NCBI RefSeq assembly: GCF_013179285.1 | Contig: NZ_WVNW01000007.1 | Location: 1 to 64,000 of the forward strand | DNA length: 64,000 nucleotides | Source: Roseobacter sp. HKCCD6576-2 | GTDB taxonomy: Bacteria; Pseudomonadota; Alphaproteobacteria; Rhodobacterales; Rhodobacteraceae | Direction of reading: 5' to 3' | Shown: positions 9,206-17,776 of the stretch, one piece after another | Layout: each line of letters starts with the position of its first letter | Position numbering within the stretch: the first letter of the stretch is position 1 | The notes under the pieces: generated by a model | What the model saw: the letters and a program-made list of their open reading frames with translations, nothing else | What the model was told of the DNA's origin: nothing | Databases searched by the model: none | Translations under genes and position numbers: made by a program

Positions 9206-10018
9206 TCAGTTCTCCTCCGAGGCGGCCGCTGTGTCGAAACCGTGTTCGGCCAGGACCGATTGACCGGCCGGTGACCGGATGTGCCGCGCGAGCGTCCAAG
9301 CGCTTTCCGGCGCGCCATCAAGGACGATCAGCCCGTAATCCGCACCGACCGACAAGGCCTCCGGCACCGGCACGATTTGCAGGTCGGGGCTCTCCTTCTG
9401 CGCAAGCACCGCGTTGGTGCGATAGGTCAGGAAGATGTCGGCCTGACCGCTGTCCAGCACCCATGCGTACGCGTTGTGGCCTTCTGGGGGTTCGGCGCTG
9501 TCAGCGCCGCCGGTGAGGTGCAGCGCCTTTCGCTTGAGGGTGTCCGCATGTCCCGACTTGTCGAACAACTCGAAGGCATAGTCACCGGACGGATCAGCTT
9601 TCGGCATCGATATGCCCACGCGCACGTTGCCTGACAGCATCACCTCAAGCAGCGCTTCGGAAGACACACTCACCTCCGGTCTTGCCAACCCGCAGAGATG
9701 ATTGCGTGCGAACGCCGTGACAGGACCGCCCCGTCCCGCGCCTTCTAACGTCTTCGGATGGTACATGTTCGCAGAGGCGAAGACATGGGCGGTTTCCCCG
9801 GCCTCGATACGGTCATGCATCAGACCCGACGGCCCAAAAGTCATGGCAACCGCTGTTCCGTGGGTCGCGCTGTAGTCAGCCGCCATATCCGACAGGGCGG
9901 CTTTCAGGCTGCCTGCCGCGAAAAGCGAAACCTCTTCCGCCAATGAGGGGTGTAACCGCAAGCGCGAGCGTGGCTCCCGGATTGCGCGACTCTCGCATGC
10001 TGATCCCGCACTAATCAT
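9206..10018 (-). CDS. ModA-like molybdate-binding protein; signal peptide out of frame
   Basis: The mature domain is clear (EEVSLFAAGSLKAALSDMA, then a GPSGLMHDRIEAGE segment) and runs to the end, matching SBP_bac_11/ModA-type proteins of about 250 residues. The open frame starts at ATG 10018, sharing a base with the trmO stop (TAATG), but its first 27 residues are charged and not a signal. In the +1 frame, ATG 9998 gives MRESRNPGATLALAVTP, a plausible signal peptide that would join SLAEEVSL if the run of four G (9947-9950, + strand) were three. Either a real frameshift, slippage, or a sequencing error; as it stands export is doubtful. Confidence 0.8.
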   Translation of the reverse strand: MISAGSACESRAIREPRSRLRLHPSLAEEVSLFAAGSLKAALSDMAADYSATHGTAVAMTFGPSGLMHDRIEAGETAHVFASANMYHPKTLEGAGRGGPVTAFARNHLCGLARPEVSVSSEALLEVMLSGNVRVGISMPKADPSGDYAFELFDKSGHADTLKRKALHLTGGADSAEPPEGHNAYAWVLDSGQADIFLTYRTNAVLAQKESPDLQIVPVPEALSVGADYGLIVLDGAPESAWTLARHIRSPAGQSVLAEHGFDTAAASEEN

Positions 10019-10512
10019 TATGCTTCGCTTTGTGTGTCGCCCGATTTCGCAGGCGCTTTGGGTGTGAACGCGCAGCGGTCCGGCTTGAGGTCAATCAGAG
10101 GCGTCCCGTCGAGACAGTCGAGGCCGCGCACATACAGATCGCCCCCGTCGATCCTTTCGAGCTTGACGATGGAGGTGCCGATAGGATTGGGCCGCACGGG
10201 TGAGCGAAGGGCGAAGGTTCCGACGGTTTGCCCATCGCTTTTCGGGCTTTGGAGGATCAGGTCGCGTCGGCCTTTGTCCAGCCAATAGAGCACCTCGATC
10301 ATCTCATAGTCTTCGAGACCACGCAGAGCGCCGCGCCACAGCGGATTGAGCACCAGTCGACACTCTGGCCCGTCAAGGCGGCCCTGACGCGGACAATCGT
10401 CGCGGGATTGCCACGGCGTTAGGATTGTCCCGATGAAACGCAGGGTCGCATCGGACGCGGGCGAGAGATCGACCGCTTGTTCATTGGTCCGCAGATCATT
10501 CAGATTTGTCAC
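10018..10512 (-). CDS. trmO: tRNA (N6-threonylcarbamoyladenosine(37)-N6)-methyltransferase TrmO
   Basis: A 164-residue protein of the TrmO/YaeB (UPF0066) family: FIGTILTPWQSRDDCPRQGR near residue 26, the DYEMIEVLYWLDKGRRDL segment, and LRSPVRPNPIGTSIVKLERI near 105. It methylates t6A37 in tRNA using SAM in E. coli. The start is GTG 10512 behind GAGGG. It is first in the operon with the ModA-like and ABC genes; such TrmO-like genes are frequently found beside Mo/W transporters, for reasons not obvious from the biochemistry. Confidence 0.88.
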   Translation of the reverse strand: MTNLNDLRTNEQAVDLSPASDATLRFIGTILTPWQSRDDCPRQGRLDGPECRLVLNPLWRGALRGLEDYEMIEVLYWLDKGRRDLILQSPKSDGQTVGTFALRSPVRPNPIGTSIVKLERIDGGDLYVRGLDCLDGTPLIDLKPDRCAFTPKAPAKSGDTQSEA

Positions 10513-11142
10513 GAGTCCCTCGGTAAATTATGCAACAATTTGCGTATACACTTCTCGCCCAACGACGCTCTTTTTGTGATTTTGGCCGGAATTTTGGCCT
10601 GAATCTAGCCTTGAAATCTCATTTGAGCGTCGTAGCTTTGACAAAGCTCCGGAAAAAATGCGAACCGAGAGGGCTTTGCAAAAGAACAGTTCAGCCTTCG
10701 ACCTCGCCTTCGAGCGCTTGCCACGACGCAACGCAGCTCTAATCGGCATGAGCGCTCTGAGAGGGCTCCCACAGGGAACATCGGCATTCTCTTCTCCCTC
10801 CATTTTTTGGCTCGGGGCGCTGGTTTTTGGGTGTGGAACATGCGCCAGTGATGATGACCATCGCCGTCTTTTCAGTGTGCCGAGATGGTCCGCGCGCTGT
10901 GTCGTAGACCGCTGCACTCCACTCACAAGTGTTTCAGGGATGTCCGTTGCGGCTGGTGACAGCGGGTCTTGCCCGGTTCCGCCGCGCTCTCGCCGGGCCC
11001 GGCGCGGTGATCACCGTCGGCGGAAAATCGATCATCCGACCTGCCTGATGACCAGCAGCTGTTCTTCCCAACCGTGCGGCATACTTGATAAGTTGGTCGA
11101 GAAGGCGGATAGAATACAGCCCCGCTAACCGACCAAGATGCC
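10513..11142. other. divergent intergenic region between trmO operon and PBP regulator
   Basis: 630 bp without a supported gene. It must hold the promoters of both divergent units and any operator for the HTH-PBP regulator. Several overlapping open frames exist on both strands (for example 10605-10841 minus and 10658-11128 plus), but none shows a known domain or a good ribosome site. Confidence 0.4.
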
Positions 11143-12045
11143 ATGGAAGATTTTGTCTTACCGGATCACGAATACCTGACAGTCAAGGAACTGGCCGATC
11201 TCCTTCGGCTGAAGGAGCGCAAGATATACGACCTGGCCTCGTCCGGTAGCGTCCCGTGTTCCAGGGCAACTGGCAAGCTGCTGTTTCCCGCCGCCGAGAT
11301 CCGGGCCTGGATTGAGCAGGCCAAATCCGGCGGTGTTGCGCCGCCGGAACGCCGTGCCGAGGCGCGCCCGCCGATTATCCTGGGCAGCCACGATCCATTG
11401 CTCGACTGGGCGATCCGCCAGTCACGCTGCGGCCTGGCAAGCTACTATGACGGGTCGCTCGACGGGCTCGACCGCTTCACGCGGGGCGAGGGGGTTGCCG
11501 CGGGGTTGCACATTCATGATGCGAAATCAGATCGTTGGAATGTGCCGGCCGTGTCGGCGATGGCCGCAGATCAAAATGCGGTGCTTGTCACGTTCGCTGC
11601 GCGACAGCGGGGGCTGGTCTATCATGCGGACGGATTTGTTCCTGCCGGTTTGTCCGATCTTGCGGGCGGCCGTTTCGTTCCGCGTCAGACGACATCCGGC
11701 ACGGAGACCCTGTTTCGCGAAATCGCGAAGAAAGAGGGGTTGGACCTGTCCCGCTTGAAACTTGCGGACGTGGCACGCACTGAGGACGAGGCCGTCGAGG
11801 CGGTTCGGCGCGGCAATGCGGATGTCACTTTCGGGCTAAAGGCCGTCGCGCAGAGCTACGGTCTGGAGTTTTTGCCCGTTATCGAGGAACAATTCGCTCT
11901 GATTGTGGACCGCAAATCCTGGTTCGACACGGCGATGCAAAAACTGCTGAGGTTCTGCGCGACCACGGATTTCGAGAGAAGGGCGCAGGCCTATGGCGGC
12001 TATGATACGGCGGAACTCGGCAAGGTGATCTGGAACGCCCGATAG
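11143..12045 (+). CDS. HTH + periplasmic-binding-like domain regulator (Mo/W-type)
   Basis: A 300-residue two-domain protein. Residues 9-55 are an excisionase/MerR-like HTH (YLTVKELADLLRLKERKIYD). Residues 75-295 form a PBP-like domain (PF12727 type) starting around GSHDPLLDWAIRQS. This design senses an oxyanion such as molybdate or tungstate with a cytoplasmic relative of the transporter binding protein. It is divergent from the trmO-modA-like-ABC operon, which it most likely represses. The ribosome site is weak; ATG 11143 is the first in-frame start before the HTH. Confidence 0.82.
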   Translation: MEDFVLPDHEYLTVKELADLLRLKERKIYDLASSGSVPCSRATGKLLFPAAEIRAWIEQAKSGGVAPPERRAEARPPIILGSHDPLLDWAIRQSRCGLASYYDGSLDGLDRFTRGEGVAAGLHIHDAKSDRWNVPAVSAMAADQNAVLVTFAARQRGLVYHADGFVPAGLSDLAGGRFVPRQTTSGTETLFREIAKKEGLDLSRLKLADVARTEDEAVEAVRRGNADVTFGLKAVAQSYGLEFLPVIEEQFALIVDRKSWFDTAMQKLLRFCATTDFERRAQAYGGYDTAELGKVIWNAR

Positions 12046-12604
12046 CAACCTCTGAACGTCGGGAGCGTGGCGGCCGTGGCTCGCCGGGGTTGGTTTCCCG
12101 ATCGCGGACATATCGGCCATATGAATGTCGGTGAGGTTGTCAGATGCCGTGAGATGACATCCATGTAGCTGCCAAGCCCAGATCCGCCCGGCGCCGTTCG
12201 GGCCGAGCCCAACGATGGACGCTGTCGGTACGAAGGCACGTCTCGCGCATCTCGCAGCCCTTGCGCCTAATCTGGACCGAGATCAGACCCCCGCGAGGAG
12301 CTTGATGATGGAGGCGACTTTCGTGTGCGCACGTCTGTCCAGCTCGTCTCGAATGTTCAGTATCAGCAGCGAGCAAACATCGACATCTGTTAGCCAAGCG
12401 ACGGCTTCGTCCTGCAGATTGTGAGGTCGGTCAGCTCTGGATTTCGCATTCGCAGCGAACGGCATGTATGCGCGCTGCGATCACAGTATCGTGAAGGTAG
12501 AGCGAAGGTCCAGAATGGGCCGAAAGTAAGGCGCGCGCCTGTCCCGTGTGGACCTTCTGGACACGGACTCGGCGGCCCCAAATCGTGCCCTCGGGTGCTT
12601 TCGC
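12046..12604. other. intergenic, no gene supported
   Basis: About 560 bp downstream of the PBP regulator and downstream of the convergent DUF2189 gene. Only short, unmatched open frames on both strands; no clear hairpin terminator was found by eye. Confidence 0.4.
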
Positions 12605-13426
12605 TCACCCCTCCGCCGGTGTCACAGCTCGTTGATAGAGATGCCAGGTGGTATGGCCCAGGATCGGGAGGGTGACGATCAGGCCCAGGAAAGCTGGACC
12701 CAGCGACACCAGCATGGTGACCGAAATGATTGCGGCCCAGGTGAGCATGACCACTGGGTTCTCCGTAACCACACGAATGGAGGTGAGCATGGCGGACACG
12801 AAATCGATGTCCTCCCGATCAAGCAGCATTGGCATGGCGACGACGGTCACCGTGAAGAGAACGGCGGACAAGAACGCGCCTGCGACGGTGCCGATGGCCA
12901 GGAAGGTCCATCCCTGGGGCGTGAAGAGGACTGCGGTCAAAAATCCGTCAAGATCCGAGAAGGCGGCATCCTGCAGGATGATCGCCAGCCAAAGCCGAAC
13001 CTGGTACATCCACACCCAGAAGACGAACAGGGTGACAAAGGCCATCCAACCCATCTCGCGTTTGCGTTGCCGGGCCATGACGGTGAGGATGTCTGACCAG
13101 CCGAAGCTCTCTGCCTTCTGCAACCGGCGGGACATCTCATAAAGCCCGGCGGCGGCGAAGGGGGCCACCAGCGGAAAGGCAACGACGGCGGGAATGGTCA
13201 TCCAGATCATGTCGAGCCAGATCAGGGTCCAGATGAACAGGATGCCGAACATGGCGTAGAATAGGCCGAAAAAGCCGCTCATGACGGGACGGGCCAGAAA
13301 GTCGGAAACCCCGGCCTTCAGCGACGCGGTGATATCGCGTGCAGTTATCTTGTTGACCTTGGGCAGGGCCCGCGGCTGCGGCGTGACGTTGTCCGGAGGT
13401 GTGGCCCCTGCGGTCTTGGATGTCAT
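12605..13426 (-). CDS. DUF2189 domain-containing integral membrane protein
   Basis: A 273-residue protein with a hydrophilic N-terminus and about six membrane segments in pairs, as in DUF2189. Recognisable are the SLKAGVSDFLARPVMSGFFG segment near residue 35 and PLVAPFAAAGLYEMSRRLQ near 85. The start ATG 13426 has a GGGAGGAG site. Function unknown in the family, which is widespread in Rhodobacteraceae. Confidence 0.9.
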   Translation of the reverse strand: MTSKTAGATPPDNVTPQPRALPKVNKITARDITASLKAGVSDFLARPVMSGFFGLFYAMFGILFIWTLIWLDMIWMTIPAVVAFPLVAPFAAAGLYEMSRRLQKAESFGWSDILTVMARQRKREMGWMAFVTLFVFWVWMYQVRLWLAIILQDAAFSDLDGFLTAVLFTPQGWTFLAIGTVAGAFLSAVLFTVTVVAMPMLLDREDIDFVSAMLTSIRVVTENPVVMLTWAAIISVTMLVSLGPAFLGLIVTLPILGHTTWHLYQRAVTPAEG

Positions 13427-13571
13427 GACATACTCCTCCCAAAGTATGAATCCGCATTGTTCCGTTTGCTAACAGAGCAGCGGAAACAGCCATGCCGTCC
13501 CAGGGTGGAAGTCTGCATCAGGTGGAGCACAAGGGCAAGGCGGGAGTTGGGCGGCCAAATCCGCAAAGCCG

Positions 13572-13703
13572 TTATCTTGCCATTATGCGACCCCGCGCGG
13601 CCACCGTCCCGGTGAGCTGGATCAGCCGGTCGGCCAGGGTGGATTTGCCATGGTCGATATGCGCGACGATGGAGAAATTGCGGATGCGGGAGAGGTTGGT
13701 CAT
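13572..13703 (-). pseudogene. lepA: 5' fragment of lepA (elongation factor 4)
   Basis: Forty-three codons beginning [20 protein letters not shown], which is the exact start of LepA/EF4 including the P-loop (AHIDHGKST). The match ends after LTGTVAAR near nt 13593, where intact LepA would continue with the switch I region; a stop follows six codons on. Intact LepA is about 600 residues. This is therefore a relic, most likely left by a duplication or integration event, with a functional copy expected elsewhere. Confidence 0.85.
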
Positions 13704-13891
13704 GGACGGCCCTTGGGTGTGTGTTTCAACGGGATGTAGCCGAGAGGCGGGGCGGGCCACGGTTCGGTCGAAAGCCAGAAGAGGATCGAACGGCACATTC
13801 GAGCCGCGAGCAGGCCAAAACTCGACATCCATCTGAAAGTGGCTTGTGTGCGGAACGGTCGGCGTTAAGTTTCACCGCTGCGAGGGTTTAT

Positions 13892-15106
13892 ATGATGGTT
13901 ACCAGCGAAAATGAGCTCCGGGTCTTTTTGGAGACGCAGCCGCAAGAGGTTTCGGTTGCGATTGCCTATCGTGCAACAATGCGGGTTTTACCGTTCGCCA
14001 CGCGCGTGGATGGGTTTGAGGGTGCGCCGCATTTGACGCTAGCTAGCTTGCGGGCGGGCTTAACATCTGGGGTCATCGCGGCGCGATCTAGTCGGGATGT
14101 CAAACTCACAGCTTGTGCCGCCGCTAGCGGGGCGTCGATTGGTTTGTTTTTTTCCGGGCCAGTCGCTGGCTCGATCCGTGGACCTTCGGCGATCCACCTT
14201 TCTGCTCGAGCGGCGAGTCCGGCCGCGCGTGCTGCCGCCCGAGCCGCCCTTTGTGCGGTCGATAGCGGCGCTGTTGCCGATGCCTTCCGTGCTGCCGACG
14301 CCGCCGCTGTCGCGGCTTTTCCAGCTGGCGCAGTACTCACTAATGATCTCGCAATCGTTGCAGCGGACGCCGCTGCAACGACGGTTTTTCCCGCCGATGC
14401 CGTCGTCGCTTGTGTCGCTGCCGATGTCGCCCGCGTTGCCGCCAACGAAATGGATTCTCTTCGTCTGGCCGCGTTTCGCATCGACCTACCCGCTCCATTG
14501 AGCAACATCGTTACGCCGGTAACGCAATCGGTCGATAGTGCCCTAACCATTGGCGGTCCTTGGACCTTTTGGGCGAAATGGTATGACCGCGCGATGGCGG
14601 GCGATCCGTTGCCTTGGGATCTGCAGGAACAGATTGCGCTGATCCCGGATAAGGTCTGGGAGGCCGGGCCGGAGGCGGTGGCTGAGGAGATCGCGCGGAT
14701 TGAAGCAGAGTTCGACCTGCGGCAGCGAATTGCTGAGCTCGAGGTCGATCAAGCCCTGATTAAGGAAAAGCGCCTTGGCATGGGCGGCAACAACCCACCC
14801 ATCGAAATCGATGATCGAGAGACCGTTGAACAGGTTATCGTTCTTTGGGAAAGCATCAAGGGCCTTAAGGAAGAAGTCGACGCGGATGAGCCGGATACCG
14901 AGCGCGTCGCGGGCTTGATTGATCGAATCGCCGCCGCTCTAAGATTCATCATCGCTTGGTGCGGACGAAAGGCCGATCTGATGATCGATACGACGATCAA
15001 GTGGGGTGTGCCAGCCGCTGGTGGAGGTTACTTCTTTCTGAATCCTGCAAAGGCAGAATCCGTGTTGAAGGCTGCTCAGGCTTGGCTGCCGTTTCTCGCC
15101 CCTTGA
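13892..15106 (+). CDS. alanine-rich hypothetical protein
   Basis: A 404-residue protein of unknown function, starting at ATG 13892 (or 13895) behind GAGGG. Residues about 75-185 are very Ala-rich with AARAAARAA and AAVAAF patterns, suggesting long amphipathic helices. Next comes a GPWTFWAKWYDRAMAGDPLP block near residue 220, then WDLQEQIALIPDKVWEAGPE; this block type recurs in Ala-rich orphan proteins of Rhodobacteraceae. A GMGGNNPP motif follows. The codon pattern in the Ala-rich part differs from neighbours, consistent with transfer. It is adjacent to the lepA scrap and a ParB-like gene. Confidence 0.65.
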   Translation: MMVTSENELRVFLETQPQEVSVAIAYRATMRVLPFATRVDGFEGAPHLTLASLRAGLTSGVIAARSSRDVKLTACAAASGASIGLFFSGPVAGSIRGPSAIHLSARAASPAARAAARAALCAVDSGAVADAFRAADAAAVAAFPAGAVLTNDLAIVAADAAATTVFPADAVVACVAADVARVAANEMDSLRLAAFRIDLPAPLSNIVTPVTQSVDSALTIGGPWTFWAKWYDRAMAGDPLPWDLQEQIALIPDKVWEAGPEAVAEEIARIEAEFDLRQRIAELEVDQALIKEKRLGMGGNNPPIEIDDRETVEQVIVLWESIKGLKEEVDADEPDTERVAGLIDRIAAALRFIIAWCGRKADLMIDTTIKWGVPAAGGGYFFLNPAKAESVLKAAQAWLPFLAP

Positions 15107-15478
15107 TGCGCAATGCCGCTGACGCGTCTTTGTGTGGGCCATGCGGAACAGTGGCGGAGCTGGCTGGATGCGCGGAGCGCCCGGGAGCAAGCCGAAGGCG
15201 CCGGGCGAGCGCCTGCCCGTTCGGTCGGGCTGGCGCTTCTGCAACCTCCGCTTTCTTCATAGGATGGAGGGGCTTGGCTGCCGTAAATCGACCCGCAAGA
15301 CCGGTGCTGCGCCATCCCACGGGCAGGCCATTCGCCCGGCTTGCGTTGTGGTTAATCCGAAGGTCGGTTTGGAATCCGATGCGATTGTCGCTGGCATGCC
15401 TCTGGAAACCTGGGTTCCGTCTTTCGGCTCTCATTCCGCGATGCTATCGTCACTCGTTTCCGCTAGAGGGCTGAAATC
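15107..15478. other. intergenic, contains a REP-like hairpin
   Basis: About 370 bp between the Ala-rich gene and the ParB-like gene. Open frames exist on both strands (15132-15641 plus, 14997-15434 minus) with low-complexity, Arg/Pro-rich translations and no recognised domain, so I do not call them genes. The only clear structure is the palindrome at 15208-15237. Confidence 0.4.
15208..15237. repeat. REP-like imperfect palindrome
   Basis: AGCGCCTGCCCG (15208-15219) pairs with CGGGCTGGCGCT (15226-15237) with one T-T mismatch, around a TTCGGT loop. No T-run follows on either strand, so it resembles an extragenic palindrome more than a terminator. No second copy was seen in this window. Confidence 0.4.
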
Positions 15479-15727
15479 ATGCCCAAGACCATCTCCGTCC
15501 CGATCGCTGAAGTTTATGTCCCCGTCAAACGGGCCAAGACGTTGGAGGCCGATAAGGTCGAGGCACTGGCCAATGACATTCTGGAGAACGGGCAGACAAC
15601 GCCGATCCGTGTGCGGCAGGGCAAGGGGCGGTATGTGTTGATCGAAGGGTATCATCGGTTGGAGGCGCTCAAGGCGTTGGGCGAGGCGGATGTCACCGCA
15701 AATATCGTCCACGCCCGGTTACATTAA
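15479..15727 (+). CDS. small ParB N-terminal-domain (ParB/Srx-like) protein
   Basis: An 82-residue protein that is essentially only the ParB nuclease-like domain: IPIAEVYVP-like start, KVEALANDILENGQTTPIRV near residue 25, and GYHRLEALKALGEADVTANI near 58. In this fold the E-G-x-H-R segment is the nucleotide-binding/catalytic loop. There is no HTH or dimer domain, so it is not a partition ParB. Ribosome site GAGGG. Its last bases overlap the convergent Lrp gene by 4 nt. Function unknown. Confidence 0.75.
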   Translation: MPKTISVPIAEVYVPVKRAKTLEADKVEALANDILENGQTTPIRVRQGKGRYVLIEGYHRLEALKALGEADVTANIVHARLH

Positions 15728-16179
15728 CCCACCGGCACGACCTCCCTCGCCACCATTTGCCTCAGCGAGAAGCTCGACCGGGTGGCGCGGATGCCGGGGA
15801 CGTTCATCAGGCTGTGTTCGAGGAATTGATCGAAGGCCGTGAGGTCCGGGGCGACGACTTTCAGGAGGATATCGCGGGTGCCGGTCATCAGGTGGCACTC
15901 CACGACTTCGTCAAACCGAGCCACAGCACGCTCGAAAGCGCGGATCGTGTCCTGGCTTTGGCGGTCCAGTTCGACAAAGACAAAAACGGTTAGTGGGTAG
16001 CCCAATTTGGTCTGATCCACGCGGGCGGTGTAGCCGGTGATGATGCCCTCGGCCTCCATCCGGGCGATCCGGCGGGCGCAGGGGGTGGGTGTGAGGCCGA
16101 CACGCTCGGCCAGGTCGATGATCGGGATTCGGCCATCCTCTTGCAATGTGGTGAGAATTCGTTTGTCGATGGCGTCCAT
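15724..16179 (-). CDS. Lrp/AsnC family transcriptional regulator
   Basis: A 151-residue regulator. N-terminal HTH (IDKRILTTLQEDGRIPIIDL, then VGLTPTPCARRIARME) and C-terminal RAM/AsnC ligand domain (HLMTGTRDILLKVVAPDL). ATG 16179 is preferred over one nine codons upstream because of the GGAG site at a normal distance. It is divergent from the leucine dehydrogenase gene and most likely controls it in response to branched-chain amino acids, as BkdR/Lrp-like proteins do. Confidence 0.92.
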   Translation of the reverse strand: MDAIDKRILTTLQEDGRIPIIDLAERVGLTPTPCARRIARMEAEGIITGYTARVDQTKLGYPLTVFVFVELDRQSQDTIRAFERAVARFDEVVECHLMTGTRDILLKVVAPDLTAFDQFLEHSLMNVPGIRATRSSFSLRQMVAREVVPVG

Positions 16180-16306
16180 GGCTGGAAATCTCCAAGGAAT
16201 GGTCATCTGTTGGGGATAATCGCCAAAACCGGCGCATGCAAAGCTTATCTTTACCGACTATCCCTAATCTGGTCACGCTAGGCTTGGGGCAAAGAGGAGG
16301 TCCCCC

Positions 16307-17356
16307 ATGAACGTCACAGCTATTGCCGCGCCCACCCATGAAGAGGTGATCCGGGTTGAAGACCGCGAAAGCGGGTTGATCGGGTTTATCGCCATTCATT
16401 CGACGGAGCTTGGGCCGGCGGCGGGCGGGCTGCGGATGCGGCACTATCCCAGTGAGGCGGCGGCGCTGGAGGATGTGTTGCGGCTGTCGCGCGGGATGAC
16501 GTTCAAAAATGCGGCCGCCGATCTGCCGTTGGGCGGGGGCAAGGCGGTGATCATCGGCGATCCGAAGACGAAGACGGCGGCGCAGCTGCGGGCTTTCGCA
16601 CGGGCAATCGATGGCGTTTCCGGGCGTTATTGGACGGCGGAAGATATGGGGATGAGCCCGGCGGATATGGCTGTGATGGCGGCGGTGACGCCTTATGTGG
16701 CGGGGCTGCCGGATGGCGATTTTGCCAGTGGTGACCCCTCGCCGATCACCGCGCGGGGTATTTTCAATGCGATCCGGATCACCGCGAAACATCGCTTTGG
16801 CAGCCCGGTTTTGGCGGGCCGTCATGTGGCGGTCCAAGGGTTGGGCCATGTTGGCTGGCATCTGTGCAAGCTGCTCCGCGCGGCGGGGGCGGATCTGACG
16901 GTGGCCGATATCGATGCCGCGCGTGTCGCCTGGGCGGCGCAGAGTTTTGGCGCGGCAACGGTGGCACCTGACGAGATTTTGGCGGTTGAGGCCGATGTTC
17001 TGGCGCCTTGCGCGATTGGCGGGGTGCTGAATGCCGAAACGATCCCGGCGCTCCGGGTGCAGGCCGTGGCGGGGGGCGCGAATAACCAACTGGCCACCGA
17101 GGCGGATGGCGCGGCGCTGCATCAGCGCGGCATCCTGTATGCGCCGGATTATGTGGCCAATGCCGGGGGCATCATCAATGTGGCGACGGAGATTCTGCGG
17201 ATCGAAGACCGGGAGGGGTTTGTCAGCGAGAAGCTGACAGCGCTGGACGCGACGCTGGAGGCAATTTTCATCCGCGCGGCAGACCGCAGTGTGGGGCCAG
17301 ATCGTGTGGCCGATGAGACCGTTGCCAGCAAGATGCAGAGGCCCCGGGCGGCTTGA
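16307..17356 (+). CDS. Glu/Leu/Phe/Val dehydrogenase (leucine dehydrogenase-like)
   Basis: A 349-residue NAD-dependent amino acid dehydrogenase that deaminates branched-chain or aromatic amino acids to 2-oxo acids. The N-terminal ELFV dimerisation domain contains the substrate/catalytic lysines in MTFKNAAADLPLGGGKAV (K67, K79). The Rossmann domain shows VAVQGLGHVGWHLCKLL near residue 170 and the VAGGANNQLA motif near 258. Start ATG 16307 with GAGGAGG. Its divergent partner is the Lrp regulator. Which amino acid it prefers cannot be read from sequence. Confidence 0.9.
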   Translation: MNVTAIAAPTHEEVIRVEDRESGLIGFIAIHSTELGPAAGGLRMRHYPSEAAALEDVLRLSRGMTFKNAAADLPLGGGKAVIIGDPKTKTAAQLRAFARAIDGVSGRYWTAEDMGMSPADMAVMAAVTPYVAGLPDGDFASGDPSPITARGIFNAIRITAKHRFGSPVLAGRHVAVQGLGHVGWHLCKLLRAAGADLTVADIDAARVAWAAQSFGAATVAPDEILAVEADVLAPCAIGGVLNAETIPALRVQAVAGGANNQLATEADGAALHQRGILYAPDYVANAGGIINVATEILRIEDREGFVSEKLTALDATLEAIFIRAADRSVGPDRVADETVASKMQRPRAA

Positions 17357-17464
17357 TGCGCGTCACGTGCCTGTCAGTTGAAAAATCATCCGTCTTGAGG
17401 CATTCTTGCGGGCAATGAGGCGGGCATCAGACCCGCGATTTGCGTGCAAGAATGAGGCTTCGAG

Positions 17465-17776
17465 ATGAAGAAATTCGCCCTAGTGGCCGTGGCGCTGATG
17501 ATGGCCACCGCCCCCATCGCCCCCCCGGTTTCCGCCAATGTGATCGAACGCGCCTGTAATCAGTCGGATCGCCGCGCCGCCAATCGGCAGCTTTGCAACT
17601 GTATTGGTACGGTGGCGGATATGACGCTCAACCGGTCGGATCAGCGCCAAGCGGCGCGGTTCTTCTCGGACCCGCAGCGGGCGCAGGACATGCGGACATC
17701 GGACCGCGCCAGCGATGAGGCGTTTTGGACCCGCTACCGCTCCTTCGGTGATACTGCTGAGGCGATGTGCGGCTGA
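17465..17776 (+). CDS. small secreted hypothetical protein
   Basis: A 103-residue protein with a clean signal peptide (MKKFALVAVALMMATAPIAP, cut near SANV). The mature part has four cysteines, three of them in ACNQSDRRAANRQLCNC and one near the C-terminus, so one or two disulfides in the periplasm are likely. Similar short Cys proteins occur in Rhodobacteraceae without assigned function. Its 3' end overlaps the convergent phosphatase gene by 43 nt. Confidence 0.75.
   Translation: MKKFALVAVALMMATAPIAPPVSANVIERACNQSDRRAANRQLCNCIGTVADMTLNRSDQRQAARFFSDPQRAQDMRTSDRASDEAFWTRYRSFGDTAEAMCG

Noticed and set aside
10605-10841. 78-residue minus-strand frame in the Mo/W spacer
   Set aside because: Arg/Cys-rich with no ribosome site or domain, overlapping other equally good frames; not supported as a gene.
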